From positions 1,791,550 through 1,855,549 of the forward strand of contig NZ_JH597773.1 of the NCBI RefSeq assembly GCF_000243335.1: DNA of 64,000 nucleotides, in the 5' to 3' direction. The stretch comes from Leptonema illini DSM 21528. Its GTDB lineage: Bacteria; Spirochaetota; Leptospiria; Leptospirales; Leptonemataceae. The position numbers and the translations under genes are program-made. The number at the start of each line of letters is the position of its first letter. The first letter of the stretch is position 1. Of the stretch, positions 1-9,149 are shown one piece after another. A model generated the notes under the pieces. It saw only the letters and a list, made by a program, of their open reading frames with translations. It was not told where the DNA came from and did no database searches.

Positions 1-2
1 AT

Positions 3-104
3 GTGCGCAGAAAGATCTCCGTTGAGGACTATGCGACGCAAGTCCTCAATCTTGTGATTCCGTATTTGAAGCAACACAGAAGCGGTTATTCAAGCATTTC
101 GTAG
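3..104 (+). CDS. C-terminal fragment of an unidentified protein, possibly a TetR-type regulator
   Basis: An open frame enters from the left edge and stops with TAG at 102-104, giving about 33 residues that end in ...YLKQHRSGYSSIS. The short helical tail (EDYATQVLNLVIPYL) resembles the last helix of TetR-family regulators, which often sit directly before the reductase gene they control, but the fragment is too short to assign. Codon choice is consistent with the following gene. The call is an inference and could be wrong. Confidence 0.4.
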   Translation: MRRKISVEDYATQVLNLVIPYLKQHRSGYSSIS

Positions 105-182
105 CTCGCAGCCGGTTCCCGAAGCCACCAGAAAACGGGAGTCGAGTTTTATCAGTACAGAATAACTATAAGGAGTTTTATT

Positions 183-1016
183 ATGAGCCCGGTATTTCTC
201 GTCGTCGGCGGATCAAGCGTCGCCGGTCAGGCAGCCCTAAACGTGCTGCGAAGGCGTTACCCCGACGCACGTCTTTTCGGTACGTCCTCCGGTGAAAAAA
301 CCGTAAACGGAGCCAGCTTTACCATCGACCACATCGACCTTAATAGTGACAATGCCGTCACCCTTATCTGCGATGAGCTGCAAAAAGCCGGCGTATCGGC
401 CGTCGACGGCCTCGTCTTCACTCCGGCCTTCGGCCCGATCGGCTATCCCATTAAGAAAACTCCCGACGAAGACATCAGAGCCGCTCTGCGATTCTCCGTG
501 CAGCCCATGATCGAGCTGCATGAGCGTCTCAAGAGCCCGCGCACGATCGGATTTTCGGCCTTCTACTGGCTGCCGCATACGTTAACCGCATACGGGTCGA
601 TGGCCTTTGCGAAGATCGCTCAGGAACGTCTGGCCGTCACCGATCCATCGTTTCAGATGATTCGAGCCGGCACGTTCGAAAGCCGCGCCACACGAGGCAT
701 CGGCCTGCTTTTACAGCGCTCTCTTCGCGACACGCTCCATAGCGAGATCCTTGATCTCGGCGCTCGCTGGAAGGAATCGGGAAAGAAGTTCTCGGATTTC
801 TTTTTTGACTATGCCTTTCAATCCGAGCGCGAGGCGTTTGGATCTCGTTTTTCTGAGCCGCACCGAGCGACCACACAATCCGACCTTGAAAGGGCGCTTC
901 TGCGCGCACTTGACGAGGATCGGCCGCCCATCGTCAACGTCATCGGCGACTGGATGTGGACCGATTCAGAAATGCCTGACCTGCCGCCAGAGCTCAACAG
1001 GCTGACAGAACAGTAA
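183..1016 (+). CDS. SDR-like oxidoreductase with an enoyl-reductase-type catalytic spacing
   Basis: This 277-residue protein starts with a Rossmann nucleotide-binding segment (VFLVVGGSSVAGQAAL, residues 4-19; the glycine pattern departs from the usual TGxxxGIG). Around residues 135-147 it has YGSMAFAKIA, a Tyr and Lys separated by six residues. Classical SDRs use Tyr-x3-Lys, whereas FabI-type enoyl-ACP reductases use Tyr-x6-Lys, so a divergent enoyl-reductase-like enzyme is possible. The start is well supported by AAGGAG eight bases before the ATG. It lies 78 bp after the partial gene at the left edge. Substrate unknown; the NAD(P)-dependent reductase call is fairly safe, the exact family is not. 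Confidence 0.7.
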   Translation: MSPVFLVVGGSSVAGQAALNVLRRRYPDARLFGTSSGEKTVNGASFTIDHIDLNSDNAVTLICDELQKAGVSAVDGLVFTPAFGPIGYPIKKTPDEDIRAALRFSVQPMIELHERLKSPRTIGFSAFYWLPHTLTAYGSMAFAKIAQERLAVTDPSFQMIRAGTFESRATRGIGLLLQRSLRDTLHSEILDLGARWKESGKKFSDFFFDYAFQSEREAFGSRFSEPHRATTQSDLERALLRALDEDRPPIVNVIGDWMWTDSEMPDLPPELNRLTEQ

Positions 1017-1205
1017 ATATCGCAGGATGTATCCCAAATTTTGAGACTGATCCTCAGCCCTTTATCGTTGACGTAAACGGCAGGCTGTTCTGAATCGGAT
1101 TCAGAAAAAACAATGCATCTTTATCAGATCAGTGCTGACTTCAAGAGCCCTCGACCGAAGAAGGCTCAAGCTGGTTCAGCCAGATAAAGAGCAGATGAGG
1201 TGTAC

Positions 1206-1835
1206 ATGCAATCACGCAAATGGATGATGATCGTCGCCATAGCCGCCGGTCTTCTCTATATGATCGTCGACAACACAGTGGGTCGATTCGCCTTTGATTT
1301 TATCCCGAAAACGATTCCGATCTGGCTTCTCTGCTACCTCGTTTTCACGACGGTGCGCAACCTTGAGGGACGCCTTGTCGCCCTGGGCCTGCTTTTCGGA
1401 TCAGGCGGAGACGTTGCCCTGGCACTCGGCCACTTTGTGCCGGGCCTGAGCAGCTTCCTGATCGGTCATCTCTTCTATATTGCCGCATGGACGCGCCGCT
1501 ATAAGTTCAGCGCTACACGCGCCGTTCCGGCCGTCGCCGTTCTTATAGTCGCCGCCCTGCTTTCCGTCTGGCTGAGTCCGATGCTGGGCGAGCTTGCCAT
1601 TCCGGTCTACGCCTATATCGGCGTCATCGCCGCCATGTCGGCACTCTCGTTCCTGCGAAGTCGGGATTCGCTCATCCTTCCCATCGGAACGGTGCTTTTT
1701 GTAATCTCGGACGCCATCATCGCCGTGAACAAGTTCCATACGCCCGTTCCGCTTTCGGGGCTCTGGATCATGCTCACATATTATGCGGCTCAGGCCATGA
1801 TCGCCCTTGGCTTCATCGGCGAGCAGGACGAATAA
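1206..1835 (+). CDS. YhhN-family integral membrane protein (lysoplasmalogenase-like)
   Basis: About 209 residues with seven to eight hydrophobic segments running nearly end to end. The segments around LLFGSGGDVALALG and FVISDAIIAVNKF carry the conserved acidic residues of the YhhN/TMEM86 family, whose animal members hydrolyse lysoplasmalogens; the bacterial role is less certain. I start at the ATG at 1206 because GAGG lies just before it; a GTG at 1200 in the same frame is an alternative that adds two residues. The gene stands alone and faces the ABC permease gene across a stem-loop. Confidence 0.8.
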   Translation: MQSRKWMMIVAIAAGLLYMIVDNTVGRFAFDFIPKTIPIWLLCYLVFTTVRNLEGRLVALGLLFGSGGDVALALGHFVPGLSSFLIGHLFYIAAWTRRYKFSATRAVPAVAVLIVAALLSVWLSPMLGELAIPVYAYIGVIAAMSALSFLRSRDSLILPIGTVLFVISDAIIAVNKFHTPVPLSGLWIMLTYYAAQAMIALGFIGEQDE

Positions 1836-1849
1836 CTCGCGCATTACTG

Positions 1850-1880
1850 CCCGTATAACGGCAGGCAGCCGCTATACGGG
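1850..1880. terminator. stem-loop between convergent genes
   Basis: CCCGTATA at 1850-1857 pairs perfectly with TATACGGG at 1873-1880, and the inner GGC/GCC bases extend the stem. It sits 15 bp after the yhhN-like stop and 56 bp from the ABC permease stop on the other strand. There is no T-run on either side, so factor-independent termination is uncertain. Confidence 0.45.
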
Positions 1881-1935
1881 CCCGTCTCGAAACGATCCTG
1901 TCGTCTCTCTGCTTCGGAAAAACGACCGGAAGCCC

Positions 1936-3066
1936 TCACCCCCACTTAAAGAAGCGGCGGCCGACGGTAAACATGGCCGCCCCCGATGCGACAAGAATAA
2001 GAACAGACTTCCACAGATCGGCGATCCCCTGCCCTTCGAGATAAACGGCGCGTACCGAATCGGCCAGCACGGTTAACGGCAGAGCCCGGATCACCGGCTG
2101 TAGAAACTCGGGAAAGCCGTGATAGCTGAAAAAGACGCCCGAAACAAGCATCATCGGCATGACGGCGGCGTTGATCAGTCCGTTACCCACCTGAGTATTC
2201 TCGGTGCGGCAGGCAAGCAGAACGGCCATGCCCGCGAAGCAGAAGATGCCCGAAACAAGCATCAGAAATAGTGAAGCCAGAGATCCGACCGGAACAAGGT
2301 CAAAAAAGAGATAGGCGATCAGCATAAGGAAGGCCGCCTCAACGGTAACGAGCAGGATGCGTGCGGTGGCAAAAGACAGGAAGAACAGGTTCTGATCCAT
2401 CGGAGCGGCGGCCATGCGACGCAGAAGCTTCTTCATGCGCAGAGATATAAGAGACCAGCCGATGCCCCACAGACAGGCGTTCATCACACCGAAGGCAAGC
2501 AGGCCCGGAATCAGATAGTCGATGTATCGCGTTCCGGGGATGCTGAGCTTTTCTTCTCGAATACCCGTGCCGGAGCTATCGTCGGCCGTCGTTTCGCCGG
2601 GCCCCGTCACGCCTGTAGCCCTTCCCTGTTTCTTTAAAGCTTCGGTTAACAGAGCGGCCTTGAGAAGCGCTGCCTCTTTTACGGCCGTGTCAGATGCAGG
2701 GTCATATCGAAAGATCAATCCGGAACGCTGCACGACGACAACGACGCGAACCTTGCCGCGCTTCAGAGCATGGCCGGCCGTCTCTTCGTTATACACATGC
2801 ACACGGAATCCGCCGAGCCCGTCGATGCGACGCTTCACGAGATCGGCGTGCTTCGCAAGATCGGCCTGTTCTGACCGTGCCCCTGTTTCGGAGCCGGCAC
2901 TTTCGGCGATGAGGCCGACGTCGACGATCAGCTCTGCCGGTGCGCGAAAGGCGAATCCGAGCACGACGGCCAGTGCGGCGGGAAAGAAAAGCGCCCAGAA
3001 CAGCACAGCAGGCTCGCGAAAGAACTCGCGAAAGTGAATCAACAATAACTGGCCGAACTGTTTCAT
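1936..3066 (-). CDS. ABC-2 type transporter permease
   Basis: 376 residues with the ABC-2 layout: one N-terminal membrane segment (residues 17-40), a long extracytoplasmic domain rich in charged residues (about 45-185), then five membrane segments from about 190. It is the membrane partner of the ATPase encoded directly upstream: the ATPase stop and this start overlap as ATGA, and AGGAGG precedes the ATG, so the two are translationally coupled. The likely role is efflux of a drug-like, lipid or polysaccharide substrate; the substrate cannot be read from sequence. Confidence 0.88.
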   Translation of the reverse strand: MKQFGQLLLIHFREFFREPAVLFWALFFPAALAVVLGFAFRAPAELIVDVGLIAESAGSETGARSEQADLAKHADLVKRRIDGLGGFRVHVYNEETAGHALKRGKVRVVVVVQRSGLIFRYDPASDTAVKEAALLKAALLTEALKKQGRATGVTGPGETTADDSSGTGIREEKLSIPGTRYIDYLIPGLLAFGVMNACLWGIGWSLISLRMKKLLRRMAAAPMDQNLFFLSFATARILLVTVEAAFLMLIAYLFFDLVPVGSLASLFLMLVSGIFCFAGMAVLLACRTENTQVGNGLINAAVMPMMLVSGVFFSYHGFPEFLQPVIRALPLTVLADSVRAVYLEGQGIADLWKSVLILVASGAAMFTVGRRFFKWG

Positions 3067-4058
3067 GCTTCCTCCTTCTCTTTTGCGCTCTCGTCCTCAA
3101 GCAGGCTGCGTCCGGTCAGGGCAAGAAAGAGATCGTCGAGAGTCATGCGGTGTATTTCAAGAGAGAGAAGCTCCGTCTTCTGCTGTTTGAGAAAAGAAGG
3201 CCATGCAGCAAGAAAGGCCGTTGACGAGCTAACATGCACCGTACCCTCGCCCGTCTTTGCGTCAAAGGTCAGCGACATATATTTGCCGCGGAATTTCGTT
3301 TCAAACGCCTTAGAGAATCCCGACACCGATCGAATGCGAAAGTGTATAAAGTAGCCTCCGCCGTTAGCGTCGATCAGTTCATCGAGTGTGCCTCCGGCGA
3401 TGAAGCGCCCCTGGTCGAGAATAAAGATGCGATCTGATAAAACGGCAGCCTCTTCCATATAATGAGTCGTAAGCAGCATCGTCATGCCTTCGCGCTTTAA
3501 GTCGTTCAGGATGTTCCACAGCGATCGACGTGCTCCGGGATCAAGCCCCGTCGTCGGCTCGTCGAGAAAGAGAATCTGCGGTCGATGCAAAACGGCGACA
3601 CCGAGAGCAAGGCGCTGCCGCTGTCCGCCTGAAAGATGCGACGTATAACTGCGCGCCTTCGCTTCGAGATCGATCAGGCGCAAAACCTCGGCGACGCGAT
3701 CCGGCCCGACTCCATAAAAAGAGGCGAATAGCTCGAGAATCTCCTGCACGCGCAATTTTTCGAAGAAGTGGCTCTCCTGAAGCGAAAGACCGATTCCCGC
3801 ACGCAGCTCTCTGGCCTGAACGGAGTCATGCCAGCTACGTCCGAGCAGCGTGACGCGGCCGGAGTCTTCTTTTTGAATGCCTTCGAGGATTTCGATGAGC
3901 GTCGTCTTGCCCGCTCCGTTCGGACCGAGAAGACCGATAAACTCCCCCCTGTGTACGGTTAACGATACTCCTTTCAGAGCATGCGTATCCTTGAAACGCT
4001 TCTGCACGTCTTCGACGACGATGACGGCCTCGCTTGCGCTTCCCCGTCGCGTTCTCAT
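3063..4058 (-). CDS. ABC transporter ATP-binding protein
   Basis: A full ABC ATPase: Walker A GPNGAGKTT, signature LSGGQRQR, Walker B ILFLDEPTTGLDPGA, and an H-loop in LLTTHYMEEA. After the ATPase core there is an extension of about 90 residues, common in ABC-2 exporter ATPases. The open frame runs back to 4094, but the ATG at 4058 is better: it forms an ATGA overlap with the ThyX stop and has AGGAGAG just upstream, giving 331 residues. Three genes (ThyX-like, ATPase, permease) are thus chained by overlapping stop/start codons. Confidence 0.92.
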   Translation of the reverse strand: MRTRRGSASEAVIVVEDVQKRFKDTHALKGVSLTVHRGEFIGLLGPNGAGKTTLIEILEGIQKEDSGRVTLLGRSWHDSVQARELRAGIGLSLQESHFFEKLRVQEILELFASFYGVGPDRVAEVLRLIDLEAKARSYTSHLSGGQRQRLALGVAVLHRPQILFLDEPTTGLDPGARRSLWNILNDLKREGMTMLLTTHYMEEAAVLSDRIFILDQGRFIAGGTLDELIDANGGGYFIHFRIRSVSGFSKAFETKFRGKYMSLTFDAKTGEGTVHVSSSTAFLAAWPSFLKQQKTELLSLEIHRMTLDDLFLALTGRSLLEDESAKEKEEA

Positions 4059-5650
4059 AAAACTCTCCTGTATTCTGAAAGCTCCTGATTCCACACGGGA
4101 ATACCACAGAAGCGATCCCCTTCAGGGCAGAACGGTCGTTCGCCGGATCGTTTGCGCAAATAACACGGAGCGCGCAGCCAGTCGGTCAGACCGGGCAGGA
4201 CGACAGCCGCCTGATCGAGCTCCTCGACCGAGGCGCGAAAGATCTCTTCCTGAGCGTTGTAGCAGGTGCGGGCCTTCCATTTATGATGCAGATTCAAGAG
4301 ATCGCCGCTTTCGTAAAAGCGAATGGGAAAGGCGTTCGGCAGCATATACACGGCCTCTTCTTCTGTGCCGCCGGCGTCGAGAAAACGCACGATGGTGCGA
4401 AAGAGATCGGCGAGCTGCTCGTTATAATACTGTCGTGCAGGCTCGCATTGCTCGATCAGCTCGGGTACGATCGCATCGACATCGCCGGTGAACTGCCGCA
4501 TCAGTACCGGACGCGACGCCGGAACGGTACGGTGTCGCTGATCCTGACTGTCGGCCGTGTGCGAGATCTTCTTCTGATACGTGAACTGTACGTTATACAG
4601 GCTTCTTGTCAGGCGAGACATCGTGCTTTCGTTAAGCGTCGATCCCAGATGGCGGTTGCGAGCCGGATCCAGAAGAAGCGCCATCGCTTCGGCATCGGAT
4701 AACGCCGAAGACGGCATGCCCAGAACGGCACGCACCGACGCTCCAAGCGTGCGCACGGCTTCTGCGTTCGATCCGCAGAGGCGAGCGATACGGCCCTGCA
4801 GCGTCTCGTCGAATTCGCGCACAAACTGCTTGCTGATCTGTTTTTCGATGCTTCCCGAGAATCCGAGCGACTCTGACCGGTTGCTTCCAAAGAACTCGTT
4901 GAAGAAATGGTATTCCGTCGTCTCTTCAAGAGGCAGAGAATCACGCATCTCGGCAGCATAAAGCGGATCATGGTCGCAGACGGCAAACCACATCGCATCA
5001 ACGAGATCTTTCGCCTCGCGCGGCACGTCGCTTGCCTGCGCCATACGTCGATAGCGATGAAGCGTCAGTCCGTTAATCGTATGATAGAGATACGTATGTG
5101 TGGCCACCGGCAACACATAGCGCGCCGTTTCCATCGCCTTTTTATGGATCGTGTTTTTCCAGCGATCGTGCGATTTGCGCCTCGCCGGAAAGATCGAATA
5201 GAAGATGCGCTCGGCCTCGGGCTCAAGAAGCCGGATCAACTCAAAATAGGCGTCAGTCATCTTCTGCATCACTTGCAGATAGAGCGATCGCAATGATTCG
5301 TCGCGATCAAGCGACGAAGGCACATGATAACGATCGGCCTTCACCTCAACATAACGCTGGCTGACCTGCTCGGAATTATAGAAGGGATGCGAATGCAGAA
5401 AGCACCAGACAAGATGACGACTAACGTTGTCGATCGTAAAAATAAAATGCGGATGCTGACGCGTCGTCAGGTGTCCGGCCTGGAGCGTACTGCGGGCGAT
5501 TCGATCGCGCAGCTCGACCGCCTTCGGTGTGGCCGAAACGTCTTCGGGGTAGATGATGCCCTTCGAAGAATAGCAGGTGCGGGCCGACGCAATGGAAAGA
5601 TCGTAGGGGGTGCGGGTGGCATCGATCAGCCGGACGACGGGGCCGTTCAT
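4055..5650 (-). CDS. thyX: Double-domain ThyX-like flavin-dependent thymidylate synthase
   Basis: 531 residues, about twice the usual ThyX length of 220-250, and built from two ThyX-like halves. Half one (about 1-245) has the N-terminal AARTCY-like segment, AGHLTTRQHPHFIFTI (58-73) and an SxxxSxRY stretch (93-100), but the RHR of the ThyX motif is HSH (86-88). Half two (about 270-531) keeps QRHRTVPASRP (371-381) and a ThyX-like C-terminal segment near 446-485. ThyX makes dTMP from dUMP using FAD, NADPH and methylene-tetrahydrofolate; known enzymes are tetramers with active sites shared between subunits, so the halves may complement one another. It is first in a chain with an ABC exporter, an unexpected partner. 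Confidence 0.85.
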   Translation of the reverse strand: MNGPVVRLIDATRTPYDLSIASARTCYSSKGIIYPEDVSATPKAVELRDRIARSTLQAGHLTTRQHPHFIFTIDNVSRHLVWCFLHSHPFYNSEQVSQRYVEVKADRYHVPSSLDRDESLRSLYLQVMQKMTDAYFELIRLLEPEAERIFYSIFPARRKSHDRWKNTIHKKAMETARYVLPVATHTYLYHTINGLTLHRYRRMAQASDVPREAKDLVDAMWFAVCDHDPLYAAEMRDSLPLEETTEYHFFNEFFGSNRSESLGFSGSIEKQISKQFVREFDETLQGRIARLCGSNAEAVRTLGASVRAVLGMPSSALSDAEAMALLLDPARNRHLGSTLNESTMSRLTRSLYNVQFTYQKKISHTADSQDQRHRTVPASRPVLMRQFTGDVDAIVPELIEQCEPARQYYNEQLADLFRTIVRFLDAGGTEEEAVYMLPNAFPIRFYESGDLLNLHHKWKARTCYNAQEEIFRASVEELDQAAVVLPGLTDWLRAPCYLRKRSGERPFCPEGDRFCGIPVWNQELSEYRRVL

Positions 5651-5873
5651 ATTCCGGACATAAAACCGCCGGTGCCTCTTTGCGGAAACCGTTTTTATTG
5701 GAAGAAAGCAGGCCCGAGCCCCTGCCTGTCAGGCTCCAGCGCTTCGTTCTGTCGCCGGCTCCACACTGTGAACTCGCTTCGAATTCTGTCGGAGGAAGGA
5801 TACTTCACGCGAGCGATCTCCGTGTAAAAAAATGCTGTGCCGTCGGATGCCGCTGAAAATCCTGTCTTCCATC

Positions 5874-5959
<86 letters not shown>

Positions 5960-6057
5960 TGCTTATCTTTCTTGACTTTCCCCCGCAATCCCCGTATGAA
6001 AAAGTCTCCTGATGTCAGGGAGGAGCGGTCGCTTCTTTCCTGCAAGGACAGACGATC

Positions 6058-7627
6058 ATGCAGGATTTTCGATCTAACATCGATATAGATATTCTCTCGC
6101 AGTATGCTCTCTACGTCGGGCTCGGCACTGCGGCATTCATTGCCATCATCGGCGCCCTCATACTGATACGACGCCTCGTGCGCCGTTTGATTCTCGGCAC
6201 GGCACGCCTTCTCAACAGATCCGTCAATCCTGTCGTTTTTCGCGGCATTCGCATTCTCAGCCCGCGACTCCTGACACGCTGGATCACCGGTCTGTTCAAG
6301 GTAATGCATCTACTTCTTTACCTGAGCATCATCTATGGCCTCGTCTCCTTCGGCCTCAGTCAGGCAACAGCCGAGTTTCGCGAATCGGCCATTCCGTTGA
6401 TACGCGGAGCACTGAGCACCATCCTGCTTTTCTTTATCGCATCGCTGATCTTCGCGGGCCTGCGTTCGATCTTTCAGATCGGCGAAAAGCAGATCCGTGT
6501 TTCGCTTCTGCCGCAGATGCGTCCGTTGCGATGGCGCGGCATGGAATTCTTGAGCGGAGCTCAGGTTCGATCGACTACGACGAATGCATATGTTCTTATT
6601 AAGTATACGGTTTACGTTGTTTCGGCGTATCTGCTACTTGTTCTGCTTTTCAGTTTCTTTGCTTTTTCCTCGGGTTGGAGCAACCGCATCCTGTCCTATG
6701 TGCTGAGCCCGCTACGATCGCTGGCAGATGGCTTCGTCGGCTATCTGCCGAATCTGTTCTTTCTCGTCATCACGCTTATCGTCGTGCGTTATACGATGCG
6801 TTTCTTCCGATCGTTTTTCGAAGGCCTGTCAACAGGACGAACGAAAATCGCCGGATTTCACCCGGAATGGGCCGACACAACGTATAAACTCGCTGTTTTT
6901 ATTCTCCTGGCCTTCACGGCGGTCCTGATCTTTCCGTATCTTCCCGGTTCGAGGCCTTCAAAGGCGTCGGGCTATTCCTCGGCTTCCTTCTCTCTCTCGG
7001 GTCGACGGCCGTCATTGCCAATATGGTTGCCGGCACGGTTCTCACCTATATGCGCCCTTTTCAGATTGGAGATCGAGTAAAGATCGCCGATACGATGGGC
7101 GACGTCGTCGAGAAAACCCTGCTTGTGACGCGCATCCGTACAGCGAAGAACGTAGAGGTAACGGTACCAACGGCCTCGTTCTTGGCGCTCATATCATCAA
7201 CTACAGCGCCGTCGCCGCAAGCGAAGGCCTGATCCTGCATACGACGGTTACGATCGGATACGACGTCCCCTGGCCGAAGGTACACGGTCTGCTACTCGAA
7301 GCGGCCCGACGCACGGAAGGCATTCTCGATACGCCACAGCCTTTTGTTCTTCAGACGGCTCTTTCGGATTTCAGCGTTGCCTATGAATTGAACGGGTATA
7401 CAGAAAAACCACAGCAGATGGCAGGCATCCACTCAGACATGCATCGTCATATTCTCGACTGTTTCAACGAAGCCGGCGTTGAGATACTCTCCCCACATTA
7501 TGAAGCGAACCGGGACGGAAATGCGCTCACCATACCCGAAAACTATGTCAGAAAAAAGGTGAACAGAACACCTTCCCGTGAGAAGGATGTGAAGGCGAAA
7601 ACAGGTCGCTCAAGGCAGAAGCAATAA
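6058..7627 (+). pseudogene. MscS-family mechanosensitive channel gene with two frameshifts
   Basis: The sequence encodes an MscS-like protein in three successive frames. The first frame gives at least five membrane segments up to FPYLPG near 6947. The reading then continues one frame over as FEAFKGVGLFLGFLLSLG and the pore/beta-domain signature RPFQIGDRVKIADTMGDV. Near 7167 a second shift restores NGLVLGAHIINYS and the C-terminal domain down to the stop at 7627. Each shift is explained by one missing base (in CCCGG|TTCGAG and in GTACC|AACGGC). Protein similarity continues cleanly across both joins, so this is either a recent pseudogene or two sequencing errors. MscS channels release solutes on hypo-osmotic shock. 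Confidence 0.85.
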
Positions 7628-7645
7628 CTCTCGCCTTCCCTGCTT

Positions 7646-8041
7646 TCAGTCCGCCGCCTCAACGCCAGTCACGAAATAGCGGGTTTCGCCCTCCCAGAAA
7701 AGCCGAAAGAAGCGCTCTTCGTAGCGCAGCCGCACGTTACGGCCTCCAAGGCGTTCGAGCTGCTCGATGAGACGCTGATCGTCTTTGTCGACCGAAAAAT
7801 CCCAGATGGAGGTGATGCCGCCCTCTTCGCTGCGCCGCTCGCGGATGGTGCTGATGCCGCCCATGTCGAGTTCCCCTTCATAGGTCTTGAAGACGTAGCC
7901 CTTTTTCGTCAGCTTGATGAGGCGGCCGGCGCGAGAACCCTCAGAATACGAACCGATTATGATATAACTGCCCGCCCCAATCAAAAGAGCTCCGCCCACA
8001 ACAAGCGTTACGATAGAATAAAAACGAATCTTTTGCATCAT
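7646..8041 (-). CDS. Unrecognised small protein with one membrane anchor
   Basis: I do not recognise a family with confidence. From the ATG at 8041 (a second ATG follows immediately at 8038) the protein has about 131 residues: one N-terminal membrane segment (FYSIVTLVVGGALLIGAGSYIII), then a basic segment and a compact soluble part with ERRSEEGGITSIWDFSVDKDD. The frame is open back to 8152, but the extra 37 residues are basic and not membrane-like, so the shorter form is preferred. No strong ribosome site is visible at either start. It is transcribed away from the divergent flagellin gene. Confidence 0.65.
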   Translation of the reverse strand: MMQKIRFYSIVTLVVGGALLIGAGSYIIIGSYSEGSRAGRLIKLTKKGYVFKTYEGELDMGGISTIRERRSEEGGITSIWDFSVDKDDQRLIEQLERLGGRNVRLRYEERFFRLFWEGETRYFVTGVEAAD

Positions 8042-8166
8042 GAGCAGATGATTTCGGCCCGGACGGCCCGGCAATCCTGAAAATATTCGCTCGCTCAAAA
8101 AAAAATGTACAAGTTTTCGGCCAACGTACCGAAGCAATTTACAGGGAAACACACGGAGGTCGATCC

Positions 8167-9015
8167 ATGATCATCAACCACAATCTCAGCGCGATCTTTT
8201 CGCATCGCACCCTGAAGTTCCACGACGTGGACTCGATGAAAGACGGCGAGAAGCTGTCTTCGGGTATGAGAATCAACCGCGCCGGAGACGACGCCGCAGG
8301 TCTGGCCGTATCTGAAAAGATGCGCACGCAGATCCAGGGTCTTCGTCAGGCGACGCGAAACGCAGAGGATGGAATCAGTTTCATCCAGACCACGGAAGGA
8401 TATCTGTCAGAAACGGCGAACATGATTCAGCGAATTCGTGTTCTTGCAGTACAGGCGTCTAATGGTATCTATTCAGCAGAAGACAGACAGCAGATTCAGG
8501 TCGAAATCTCACAGCTCATCGACGAGATCGATCGTATCGCTTCGCAGGCCGAGTTCAACAAGATGAAGATGCTCACAGGCGCCTTCGCTCGTATGAATCC
8601 GTCCGCTTCTATGTGGTTCCATATCGGAGCCAACATGCATCAGCGCGAGCGTGTTTATGTTAACACGATGACGACCGCCGCTCTCGGACTTCGCAATCCG
8701 ACGGTGTTGACGTTCATCTCGATCAGTACTCCGGGTAAGGCTAACTCCGTAATCGGACTGGCCGACGACGCCCTGCGCCGCATCTCGAAGCAGCGCGCCG
8801 ACCTCGGCGCCTATCAGAACCGTCTCGAGCATGCGACGAAAGGCCTCATGAACGCCTACGAGAACATCCAGGCTGCCGAATCTCGCATCCGCGACACTGA
8901 TATGGCGGAGCAGATGATCAGCTTCACCCGCTATCAGATCCTGACACAGGCGGCGACGGCGATGCTCGCTCAGGCGAATCAGAAGCCGCAGGTCGTGATG
9001 CAGCTTCTTCGTTAA
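8167..9015 (+). CDS. flaB: Flagellin core filament protein FlaB
   Basis: 282 residues, the normal size of spirochaete FlaB. The N-terminal flagellin domain begins [18 protein letters not shown] and continues with [20 protein letters not shown]; the C-terminal domain holds [26 protein letters not shown]-type heptads and ends [17 protein letters not shown]. There is almost no variable central domain, as expected for a periplasmic flagellar core. GGAGG lies seven bases before the ATG, and a strong terminator follows 26 bp after the stop, so it is probably a single-gene transcript. It assembles the periplasmic flagellar filament. Confidence 0.97.
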   Translation: MIINHNLSAIFSHRTLKFHDVDSMKDGEKLSSGMRINRAGDDAAGLAVSEKMRTQIQGLRQATRNAEDGISFIQTTEGYLSETANMIQRIRVLAVQASNGIYSAEDRQQIQVEISQLIDEIDRIASQAEFNKMKMLTGAFARMNPSASMWFHIGANMHQRERVYVNTMTTAALGLRNPTVLTFISISTPGKANSVIGLADDALRRISKQRADLGAYQNRLEHATKGLMNAYENIQAAESRIRDTDMAEQMISFTRYQILTQAATAMLAQANQKPQVVMQLLR

Positions 9016-9040
9016 CAGAACGAGATCAGACCTCCGAATC

Positions 9041-9076
9041 GGCGCCTCTTTTCTAATTGAAAAGTGGCGCCTTTTT
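9041..9076 (+). terminator. Rho-independent terminator after flaB
   Basis: GGCGCC(T)CTTTTC at 9041-9053 pairs with GAAAAG(T)GGCGCC at 9059-9071, with a short AT loop and a TTTTT tail at 9072-9076. Position and form fit a strong terminator for flagellin mRNA. Confidence 0.9.
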
Positions 9077-9149
9077 CGTCGGCTATTCCGGTCGATCCGG
9101 TCGAAAAAAAGCCCTCACCGGCCACAGTTTTTATGTCGTCAGTTTACCG

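Noticed and set aside
8050-8160. Sigma-28-type promoter for flagellin
   Set aside because: The closest match to the -10 (GGCCAACG) differs too much from GCCGATAA, and no clear TAAA partner lies at the right distance.
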